Assembly: GCA_020061705.1 (NCBI GenBank)
Contig: JAGUXT010000045.1
Coordinates: forward strand, 1-60,900
DNA from: Halothiobacillus sp.
GTDB taxonomy: Bacteria; Pseudomonadota; Gammaproteobacteria; Halothiobacillales; Halothiobacillaceae
Length of the DNA stretch: 60,900 nt
Direction of reading: 5' to 3'
Under the pieces are notes generated by a model that worked only from the letters and a program-made list of their open reading frames with translations, ran no database searches and was not told where the DNA came from. The position numbers were made by a program, and so were the translations under genes. Position 1 is the stretch's first letter. The number at the start of each line of letters is the position of its first letter. Of this stretch, positions 9,532 through 16,441 are shown piece after piece.

Positions 9532-10287
9532 TCAACGCGCCTTGAGTGTATCCATCAAATCAATCATGAACTCCGTGTCCTCGTGATCGACTTCTGCCCA
9601 CCCCTCAAAGCCCAATGCTTCGAGCACTCCCGCGCCTTTTTCAATTTGCGGCATACGCAGCATCAAACCCTGAATGTCTTCCACGCTATCCATTAAGCGC
9701 GGCCCAACCAAAAGCACATGCTGAATGTCGGAAATCTGGCTGGTGACCAAGGGGCGCAATTGTTTGCGTACCGTGTTCGACAGGCCATCCCAGGCATCTT
9801 TCAGGAAGAAGCCCACATCGGCACTCCCCTTGAGCAGGGCTTTAGCCACCAATACATACCCATCCACAGTAATGGACTGCACATTGTCGGCATTCAAGTC
9901 GGCAGGTTCGAGCATAATCATACCCACCAAGTGAATGTCGGGGTCGTCGGTACTGGCCACACGCGCATTCGGCTGTAAATCCTCGACCTTCTGCACTGGG
10001 CTGTCTGCGGGCACGACAATGACGCACTCATCCGCCACGCCTATTGGGCGCACCACGGCGCGAAAGCCTTTTTCACGCACCAGCATCGATGCGTCATATG
10101 GATTGGCGTAAATCAAGTCCACCTTGTCCTGGCGGATCGCCTCGCGCTGGGCATCAAAGCTGTCATACATCTCCAGATGGAAATGCAGCCCCAAATTACG
10201 CTGTAGCCAAGTGTTGTAGATATACCAGCCGGAAATGTGTTCTGGTGTGAAATCCGGGCTGACCGTGAGTTGATAAATTGTTTCCAT
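9532..10287 (-). CDS. PhnD-type ligand-binding protein without signal peptide (copy A)
   Basis: A 251-aa protein of the phosphate/phosphonate-binding PhnD superfamily (type 2 periplasmic-binding fold): GWYIYNTWLQRNLGLHFHLE, then DLIYANPYDASMLV and a C-terminal ADVGFFLKDAW block. Unlike transporter-bound PhnD there is no signal peptide or lipobox, and no permease or ATPase gene nearby, so it probably works in the cytoplasm as a ligand sensor. The chosen ATG has GGAGG seven bases upstream; the stop of the PAS gene falls within that ribosome binding site, implying coupling. It is the last gene of the cluster. Confidence 0.72.
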   Translation of the reverse strand: METIYQLTVSPDFTPEHISGWYIYNTWLQRNLGLHFHLEMYDSFDAQREAIRQDKVDLIYANPYDASMLVREKGFRAVVRPIGVADECVIVVPADSPVQKVEDLQPNARVASTDDPDIHLVGMIMLEPADLNADNVQSITVDGYVLVAKALLKGSADVGFFLKDAWDGLSNTVRKQLRPLVTSQISDIQHVLLVGPRLMDSVEDIQGLMLRMPQIEKGAGVLEALGFEGWAEVDHEDTEFMIDLMDTLKAR

Positions 10288-10289
10288 GT

Positions 10290-10802
10290 TCATACCTCCG
10301 GCCCATCCCATTGCGAACCTTCCTGCGCTTTAAGCTGCTTGTACAGCGCGATCGACTCACGAATTTTGGTGCGTGACGGCTTGCGGCGCACCGAGGTATA
10401 ACCCACAACCTTGCCATCGCGCACATTAGGAATTACGGTGGCATACACCCAGTAAAACTTACCGTCACCACGCAGGTTTTTTACATAACCGTGCCAGATT
10501 TTTCCAGCTTCAACATCATCCCAAAGACTTTTGAAGGCCACGCCAGGCATATCCGGATGACGCAAAATACTATGCTCGGTGCCAATCAGGGCTTCACGAG
10601 TGTGTCCTGACATTTCCACAAACGACTGATTACAGTGAGTAATAATTCCGCGTGTGTCGGTACGCGACACAATCAACTTGCCATCAGGATAAGGAACCTC
10701 CTCATCCGTCACCAAAACCTTACGCGCACCAAAGCCATAAAGATTGATGTGGTACTCACGAAAATCACCCACGACAGCCGTGGACTGCATATCTCTTAAC
10801 AT
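10290..10802 (-). CDS. Aer-like PAS domain protein lacking an output domain
   Basis: A 170-aa protein that is mostly one PAS domain. The run SRTDTRGIITHCNQSFVEMS, the RHPDMPGVAFKSLWDDVEAG block, WHGYVKNLRGDGKFYWV and GYTSVRRKPS closely resemble the FAD-binding PAS domain of the aerotaxis receptor Aer. There is no transmembrane segment and no chemoreceptor, kinase or GGDEF domain, so it must act on a partner. Redox or energy sensing is inferred from that similarity. Strong ribosome binding site (GGAGGGGGG). It sits between the roadblock gene and PhnD-like copy A. Confidence 0.8.
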   Translation of the reverse strand: MLRDMQSTAVVGDFREYHINLYGFGARKVLVTDEEVPYPDGKLIVSRTDTRGIITHCNQSFVEMSGHTREALIGTEHSILRHPDMPGVAFKSLWDDVEAGKIWHGYVKNLRGDGKFYWVYATVIPNVRDGKVVGYTSVRRKPSRTKIRESIALYKQLKAQEGSQWDGPEV

Positions 10803-10872
10803 ATTCCCCCCTCCTTAGAACCCGTTCACGCTCTCGCCTGTCGGCGCATCGCTGCGAAGTCCAAAAATTCGT

Positions 10873-10956
10873 AGGGCGGGGCGCGCAAGGCGGATGCACC
10901 AAGCTTGCACACCCACCCTACAGGCTCGATCGGCTCGGGGACGAGCCTCCTACGAC
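10873..10956. repeat. REP-like inverted repeats between the roadblock and PAS genes
   Basis: GTAGGGCGGGG ... CCCACCCTAC form imperfect inverted ends about 50 bp apart, followed by the hairpin GGCTCGGGGACGAGCC. They fill most of the 163-bp gap inside the otherwise compact cluster. The type resembles repetitive extragenic palindromes. Confidence 0.5.
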
Positions 10957-10965
10957 GTGGCAAAA

Positions 10966-11328
10966 TCAGATCACCTTGCCAACCGACTCAGCCGCGCGCT
11001 TCACATCAAGGAAAATCAAGCCAAGCTTGGCCTGTGGCTTGGCCAGTACCGTCAACACGGCATCTTCACCGGCATGGGTCATCAGGATATAGCCCTTATC
11101 ACCCTTGATAAGCACCTGCTCCAGGCCACCACGTGCCAGCTCTTTGGCGGTACGATCACCCAAGGACAGCAAGGCGGCGCTCATGGCGCCCACGCGGTCT
11201 TCATCCATATTGCTTGGCAGCAAGGCCGCCATCATCAATCCATCGGTCGATACAATGGCCGAGGCTTCAATATCCGCCGAAGAGCCATTCAGTTCAGCCA
11301 AAATAGAGGTCAACATATCTGCGCGCAT
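10966..11328 (-). CDS. Roadblock/LC7 domain protein
   Basis: A 120-aa single-domain roadblock/LC7 protein, the fold of MglB and dynein light chain 7. ASAIVSTDGLMMAALLP, then DRVGAMSAALLSLGDRTAKEL, LIKGDKGYILMTHAG and AVLTVLAKPQAKLGLIFLDV are characteristic blocks. Such proteins bind small Ras-like GTPases, acting as GAPs or scaffolds; the probable partner is the GTPase encoded at 13297-13857. Ribosome binding site AGGAG eight bases before the ATG. Confidence 0.88.
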   Translation of the reverse strand: MRADMLTSILAELNGSSADIEASAIVSTDGLMMAALLPSNMDEDRVGAMSAALLSLGDRTAKELARGGLEQVLIKGDKGYILMTHAGEDAVLTVLAKPQAKLGLIFLDVKRAAESVGKVI

Positions 11329-11381
11329 AATCTTATCTCCTACTAAAAAATAAAAAACTTACCAAGTTAATCCTGATGAAA

Positions 11382-11825
11382 CTACCATGTTTCATGGCAA
11401 GTAATACCTGTTGCATGGTATTCCGAGCTCACGTGCAGAGTAATAATCTTCTTGCCAGTCACCGACTCAACCGCCCCGTCAATCAAGCCAAAGCCGAAAT
11501 TACACAGCGCATGTTTACCGGCTTCAATGCCGCGCTCCTGCAATACCAAGCCAATACGGCAGCCGGTTAACTCGGCTTCATGGCCTTTAAGTTCAATCGC
11601 GTCCATAAACTCTTTGTCTTGAAAAAACTTAGAGACCAATGCACGTGCCTCTTCCTCGGTTCCGCCGCCGTGCCCAGCACCAAGCTTCTTGCCTAATTGC
11701 TTGCCTGCATAGCGGAATACGCCATTAGTACCTTTTTCACCAATAATCGTCTCGACTTGACCGGCAATATCTGCCAACAAGCTAACGATTTCCTTGGTAT
11801 CCATTGCACAAGTTTTCGTGGTCAT
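11382..11825 (-). CDS. Conserved protein with V4R-like C-terminal features
   Basis: A 147-aa soluble protein. The N-terminal half is helical with a Gly-rich turn (GAGHGGGTEEE). The C-terminal half, ELTGCRIGLVLQERG then HALCNFGFGLIDGAVESVTG and SEYHATGITCHE, recalls V4R/hydrocarbon-binding-type domains that bind small hydrophobic ligands or metals through Cys/His; this match is tentative. GAGGTGAGCG precedes the ATG. Its place between two sensor-type genes suggests an input or adaptor role in the cluster. Confidence 0.5.
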   Translation of the reverse strand: MTTKTCAMDTKEIVSLLADIAGQVETIIGEKGTNGVFRYAGKQLGKKLGAGHGGGTEEEARALVSKFFQDKEFMDAIELKGHEAELTGCRIGLVLQERGIEAGKHALCNFGFGLIDGAVESVTGKKIITLHVSSEYHATGITCHETW

Positions 11826-11856
11826 CGCTCACCTCGGTATTAAAAAATCCCCGAGC

Positions 11857-12594
11857 CTACCGCCTCAATTCACGAATCGCATCAAGCTCGGCAGGCTGCA
11901 TGGCTAATAAATCATCCATACCAAGCTCAGCAAGAATCGAGCCACCGCGTGAATCCTCCGCCATGCCCAACAAAGTTCGGCGCACCGCATCAAGACTGTC
12001 CATATGCTGTGGGGCCAACATAAAGCAATGATACACAGAATGCTCCTGTGTTTCACTCAACACTTTGATTTGTTTGCGGCTTAAGGCACTCATGCCCGCA
12101 TAAAAGTCTTTGTACAAGATGCCAAAGCGCGTATCACCGCGATAAATCGACTGCACCACCACCATCCACGTCGCGGCAGGCAGGAGTTCGGCGGGTGCAA
12201 CATCCTGACGCGCCAATGACTTCAACGCGACCTGAGTCACCAGCATGCTGGTCACCGTCGAAACGCTGGCCTGCTGCACATCCGCAAGCTGAGCATCACA
12301 TTCGGCGCAGGTCACAATCACCGCCTCATCGTACAGGTTTCCCGCCCTTGCCACAGGCATAAAGCCATGTTTTTCAGCAAGCTGCAAAGCGTGTTGTGGA
12401 TTGGCATAAATCAAATCAGCCGCCGCCATGCCTGTCTGGAATTCAGCGAAATCCAAACTCTGTTGGAAACGCACCGAAAGCCCCGAGTCAGTCTCTAACG
12501 CTATGTTCTGGCTAAGATATTGTGCAAAAACAAACCAACGTTCCGGGTTTTTTGCCGTGTCATGCGGGCAAACCATCATTGTCCAATGCTGCAT
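11857..12594 (-). CDS. PhnD-type ligand-binding protein without signal peptide (copy B)
   Basis: A 245-aa relative of copy A, diverged but with the same architecture: ADLIYANPQHALQLAEKHGF corresponds to the DLIYANPYDASMLV block, and RFGILYKDFYAGMSALSRK to the second-lobe block. No signal peptide, lipobox or transporter partner. It has several Cys residues in CAECDAQLADV that copy A lacks. The ATG has GGAGG six bases upstream; a TTG 18 nt earlier is less likely. Two such paralogues in one operon suggest distinct ligands or a heteromer. Confidence 0.68.
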   Translation of the reverse strand: MQHWTMMVCPHDTAKNPERWFVFAQYLSQNIALETDSGLSVRFQQSLDFAEFQTGMAAADLIYANPQHALQLAEKHGFMPVARAGNLYDEAVIVTCAECDAQLADVQQASVSTVTSMLVTQVALKSLARQDVAPAELLPAATWMVVVQSIYRGDTRFGILYKDFYAGMSALSRKQIKVLSETQEHSVYHCFMLAPQHMDSLDAVRRTLLGMAEDSRGGSILAELGMDDLLAMQPAELDAIRELRR

Positions 12595-12649
12595 CTCTAG
12601 TCCTCCGAACAAGCGTTCATATTGATTCGGTGAGCATGAATCGAGTCAT

Positions 12650-13297
12650 TTAAACGACGGCACCGACCCCATAACGCCGGAACAATAACCACACCAAATC
12701 CAGCATGGCGGGCTGATCAAGCTTGGGTGCTCCGCTAATAATCAGCACAAAACGATGCTTACCAATGAATAACGGCCAAAAGCCCATATTGCTCATGCCG
12801 CCCGCATTGATCAGCGCCCATGCACTGCTGCGCATCCCCAAATGCCCCTCAAGCAGAGCAAAATGCCGCGAATGCAGGGAGCTTAAATCGGCCGACAAGC
12901 CAGCCAGTTCTTCTGCCGTTTCATGGTGAAAGCCATGACAGCCAAGATAAAAACCTTGTTCATCCGCAAGAAGCGCCTTGCCCTGGCCCGCCAGCTCGGC
13001 CAAAAGCGACGGCAAGCTGGATTCCAGATTGTCCGTCGATTGCTTGCGAGTCGCACTCAATCCGTGAATCAATCCTAGCGCTTGCAGGCGATAAATGTGC
13101 TCTAGCGCCGTTTGCTCGTCACTCAATCCGGTTAGCTCGCTCAACAACGCGGCATCAAATGCCGGAAACTCGGAATAAGCCAGCAAACGGCATAAACTCG
13201 TCCGCGCCGGTTCCTGGGTTACGCTGGAGGCGGCAAAGTAAGCCCCGGCAGGTGTTGGTGCCACAAAAAGCCCACGCAATAATTCAAATCCACTCAT
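12650..13297 (-). CDS. Winged-helix / roadblock-like GTPase partner protein
   Basis: A 215-aa protein of unknown function. Residues about 35-85 (LLAYSEFPAFDAALLSELTG, then QTALEHIYRLQALGLIHGL) read as a winged helix resembling the DUF742-type or DprA-like HTH modules of GTPase systems. The remainder (LLAELAGQGKALLADEQGFY, then SSLHSRHFALLEGHLG and RFVLIISG) looks like a divergent roadblock domain. Its ATG shares one base with the GTPase stop codon (TAATG), so translation is coupled. Function as GTPase partner is inferred from that linkage. Confidence 0.55.
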   Translation of the reverse strand: MSGFELLRGLFVAPTPAGAYFAASSVTQEPARTSLCRLLAYSEFPAFDAALLSELTGLSDEQTALEHIYRLQALGLIHGLSATRKQSTDNLESSLPSLLAELAGQGKALLADEQGFYLGCHGFHHETAEELAGLSADLSSLHSRHFALLEGHLGMRSSAWALINAGGMSNMGFWPLFIGKHRFVLIISGAPKLDQPAMLDLVWLLFRRYGVGAVV

Positions 13298-13857
13298 TAT
13301 CTATAACTCCCACGTTCAACCACTGTTTCAACCCCAGGGTCGATAGAAAAAAGAAGCGCTTGCACCAACAAAGAAACATCGCGTTTTTCACGCGCATCAA
13401 CTTCAAAAATAGGCGCCACCATGCCAAAGCTAGCAAGGTGTTTTACATACTCGGTCAGCGCCGGCTTTCGGGTTTCATCCATGCGTGTCACCCCAATCAC
13501 CAGTTGGGTTTCTTCAATGAAGTCTTTAAACGCATTGATATAAAAGCTCATATCCTGAAACGGATTGGTGCGCGTGTTATCAAGCATTAATACCAAGCCC
13601 AAGCCACCTTCGGTGAGAATATCCCACATAAAATCAAAACGCTCTTGTCCGGGTGTGCCATACAAGTGCACACGCTCACCGTTATCCAGTTTAATCAGAC
13701 CATAATCCATTGCCACGGTGGTTTGCGGCTTGCGTTTTGCGGTCATATCTGTAGCGTCTTCATCCGTTGCAACAATTGGGATATCACTTAACGAGCGAAT
13801 TGCTGTGGTCTTACCTGCGCCCACAGGGCCTGCGAAAATAATCTTGTGCTGTGCCAA
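13297..13857 (-). CDS. COG2229-type small Ras-like GTPase
   Basis: A 186-aa GTPase. G1 is GPVGAGKTT at residues 10-18, G2 likely Thr in KPQTTVAMDYG, G3 YGTPGQERF, G4 the variant TRMD in place of NKxD, and G5 near VDAREKRD. This is the signature of the MglA/COG2229 group found with roadblock proteins, for example in Streptomyces conservons and MglA/MglB polarity systems. The gene begins with TTG, supported by AAGGA upstream; no suitable ATG exists nearby. Confidence 0.88.
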   Translation of the reverse strand: MAQHKIIFAGPVGAGKTTAIRSLSDIPIVATDEDATDMTAKRKPQTTVAMDYGLIKLDNGERVHLYGTPGQERFDFMWDILTEGGLGLVLMLDNTRTNPFQDMSFYINAFKDFIEETQLVIGVTRMDETRKPALTEYVKHLASFGMVAPIFEVDAREKRDVSLLVQALLFSIDPGVETVVERGSYR

Positions 13858-13931
13858 CGGTGTATCCTTTTCTAGTGAGCGTCAATAAATTAAAAGCCGA
13901 GCTTCTTGAGCAGATTTCCAAATAAACCGCG

Positions 13932-15110
13932 TTATTCCTGCGTCATGGTTTTTGTAGTATGAATCGAACTGCTTTGCTTAGCTGCGCCAAGCTGCTCAAC
14001 CAGGTCAAAGGCTTGGCAGGCGCAATAAAACGAAAATACAAATCGATATGGCACACCAAGTTTGCGCGCGGTGTCCAATAAACTCGTCGGCTGTGTTACC
14101 CATAGTGCGGCAATACGCAAACCATCGGGAACGCTCATCAAACGTGGAATATTGGGCCAGGCACGCAGGCGCACAGGGGCATCCAGCGACGTGCCCCGCT
14201 CCACTCGGCCACGCGAACTCCATAGCGCCGTCTTCCACAACACATTGTCCAAGCGGCGCATGCGCACATCATCTGACGCGCCTATGGTTTTGATATCCAT
14301 GTCAACCAGCTCGACCTTCACGGGGGACTCGCCGATATTGCGTGCACATATTGCGCGCAGGTAGGCCTCGTGCATGGGGCTGGAGACAAAATCCTGCGCG
14401 TAGCCCACATACAGGGGATGCGCTCCCTCACGGGCGATGCGGGCGATGCCTTGCTCCTTGGTGAGCGTCATGGCTTGACGAAGCAAGCCTAATACAGTGT
14501 CACTGGAATTGAAAAATAACTGCTCACGCTGCTTTGGGTCACGATAAACCTCGTCGGCCAATTCACCGCAACAGGTTTTTGCATGATCTTCCAGGCTTTC
14601 GTTCATCCCGCCCGCTGCGGCAGAGGTGACGGCCGTCGTCTTTTCTGCTGTTGATGAGGGTGTTTTCGTCGTGACTGTCGCCAGCTTAATCGGCTCGGTT
14701 TGGCTCTCTGTTTTAGCAGGCAATGGAGCTTTGGGCGAATGTGGTACGGCAGCAGGTTGGGAAGGCGGCTGGCTCAGCGCCTTTTGTGCTTTATCCAAAG
14801 CTGACTTGAAGTGATCTTCATTGACGGGTTTGGACACCCAAAAAGCGTTGGTCAAGCTCTGCTCGCGCACCGATAGCACAATGGCCGGCCCGGTAAATTG
14901 ACTGCGTACATCCAACCACATTCGCGCATTGTCTACAGCATCGAGGTCAATAATCACGATCTGATGCGAGCCATCGTCAACAATTTCGCACAAACCCTTG
15001 GCCGAGCTATTCAGAAACATGGTAAATAAATTTAACGCACGCTCATTCATTCCCATGAGTTTGACCTTGGGAATAGGCTGCGTTTTTTTACCAAAAAGCC
15101 CTTTGAACAT
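13932..15110 (-). CDS. Pseudo-receiver protein with C-terminal helical domain
   Basis: A 392-aa protein not assigned to a named family. The N-terminus MFKGLFGKK is followed by a receiver-like region (about 14-105) with IVIIDLDAVD and FWVSKPV, the Asp and Lys-Pro positions of response regulators. A Pro/Ala/Thr-rich linker spans 110-165. The C-terminal part ends in a winged-helix-like block (LRIAALWVTQPTSLLDTARK). After the TAA stop the same frame continues for 13 sense codons to a second TAA (13890-13931), so the C-terminus may be truncated or extended. Confidence 0.6.
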   Translation of the reverse strand: MFKGLFGKKTQPIPKVKLMGMNERALNLFTMFLNSSAKGLCEIVDDGSHQIVIIDLDAVDNARMWLDVRSQFTGPAIVLSVREQSLTNAFWVSKPVNEDHFKSALDKAQKALSQPPSQPAAVPHSPKAPLPAKTESQTEPIKLATVTTKTPSSTAEKTTAVTSAAAGGMNESLEDHAKTCCGELADEVYRDPKQREQLFFNSSDTVLGLLRQAMTLTKEQGIARIAREGAHPLYVGYAQDFVSSPMHEAYLRAICARNIGESPVKVELVDMDIKTIGASDDVRMRRLDNVLWKTALWSSRGRVERGTSLDAPVRLRAWPNIPRLMSVPDGLRIAALWVTQPTSLLDTARKLGVPYRFVFSFYCACQAFDLVEQLGAAKQSSSIHTTKTMTQE

Positions 15111-15168
15111 AACTCGAATAACTCCTTGTTTATCCTTAGATAAACTCGTTTAGGCTACTTCCATTTAT

Positions 15169-15897
15169 TTAAGCCTGGTTTAACCATGGCTTGGGAATGC
15201 GGCCAAAATTGATTTTCAACTGCTCGCATAATCCCTGCCAACGCGCTTCGGCCTGCATTGAGCGGTATAACCCAAGCAGGATTTCAGCTGCTGCCTCCTG
15301 ATCAGGATCTTGCAGTAATGCACTTTCCAGCAACTCCACAGCATGTTCAAGTTGCCCATACTCAAGCAAGGAATCAATTTGCTCCAGTACACTCACTACG
15401 GGTGCTTCATTGCTATCGAGCCGCCGCACCAAGGGGTGTCCTTTCATATCGGATGCACGCAGCAAGGAACCCTTTACCCGCCCCAAATCGGGATCGTCGG
15501 CCACAAAGCCTGCATTCAAATGCCGTTGAAGAAAGTCTAGTGTCGCAGGTGCTAACAGCGGTTTGGCCAGTACAAGCATGCGCTGTTTAAGTGCCTGGCC
15601 GTGTGTGCCCAGTGCAATCATCAAATCAAGCAAGGCGCTGTACAACGCGGCGCCGTCGCCAATTTTAATCAACAAGAAAATACGCTGAACATGCGCGCGC
15701 AAATCAGTGGGCTGCCCCAAAATGCGATGCCCAAGACACCCCAGTACGGCCTCCTTATCCATCCAGGGTGACAACTGGAGCTTCGCGTGACGCTTGAGCA
15801 ACAGATATGGATCGACAGTAATATCGTTCATATCGACCTCCTGCAACTCGCCGCGCACGCGCACAAGAGGCAGACCCTGGGGTGTTAACTGACTCAT
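15169..15897 (-). CDS. TPR-like protein at the head of the GTPase cluster
   Basis: A 242-aa soluble protein of unknown function. The C-terminal third (VLEQIDSLLEYGQLEHAVEL, then QDPDQEAAAEILLGLYRSMQ) resembles a TPR pair like the cytoplasmic C-terminus of FimV. Residues 30-110 are helical, the N-terminal 30 residues a short beta-rich piece. It is the first gene of the minus-strand cluster, with AGGACGG upstream of the ATG, and a possible scaffold for the downstream proteins. Confidence 0.5.
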   Translation of the reverse strand: MSQLTPQGLPLVRVRGELQEVDMNDITVDPYLLLKRHAKLQLSPWMDKEAVLGCLGHRILGQPTDLRAHVQRIFLLIKIGDGAALYSALLDLMIALGTHGQALKQRMLVLAKPLLAPATLDFLQRHLNAGFVADDPDLGRVKGSLLRASDMKGHPLVRRLDSNEAPVVSVLEQIDSLLEYGQLEHAVELLESALLQDPDQEAAAEILLGLYRSMQAEARWQGLCEQLKINFGRIPKPWLNQA

Positions 15898-16006
15898 ACA
15901 ACCGTCCTAGTATTCCAATTAAACGAATAATACGCGCCTTCGTGCAAATCTGGCTCAAACAACCTTGACGCAAATACAGAACTCCTATTTAGGGGAGCGT
16001 AGCCCT

Positions 16007-16408
16007 TTATGGCAGTTGCACAAGCTCGGGAGCAACCCACCCTGCCTTGCGGTGCTCCACGACCACTGTCGTATACACACCACCACGAACATTCCACTCC
16101 CCCGTAACGCGCATAAAGCGCGGATCAGTCACCTCGACCAAATCGCTCAGAATGCTATTGGTCATAGCCTCATGAAAGCCGCCTTCTTCACGGAAAGACC
16201 ACATGTACAATTTAAGCGCTTTAAGCTCGACGCAACGCTCATCGGCAATGTAGTCGATACGAATAGTGGCAAAATCGGGCTGCCCGGTCAGAGGGCACAA
16301 GCAGGTAAACTCCGGAACGCGGATATGAATGGTAAAATCGCGCTCTGGATTCGGATTGGCGAAGGTTTCAAGGTTTTTGGAAGGGCGTGTGGACATTGGT
16401 TTTCTCAT
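16007..16408 (-). CDS. queF: NADPH-dependent 7-cyano-7-deazaguanine reductase QueF (type I)
   Basis: A 133-aa single-domain QueF reducing preQ0 to preQ1 in queuosine synthesis. [18 protein letters not shown] carries the catalytic Cys, [20 protein letters not shown] the QueF motif with NADPH-binding Glu and His. The length fits the short unimodular type. It starts 33 bp from divergent smc, so promoters overlap. An internal ATG four codons in (MSTRPSK) is an alternative start. Confidence 0.95.
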   Translation of the reverse strand: MRKPMSTRPSKNLETFANPNPERDFTIHIRVPEFTCLCPLTGQPDFATIRIDYIADERCVELKALKLYMWSFREEGGFHEAMTNSILSDLVEVTDPRFMRVTGEWNVRGGVYTTVVVEHRKAGWVAPELVQLP

Positions 16409-16441
16409 TATCTAATTTAGCGCGATTCTGAAGCATAAAGT

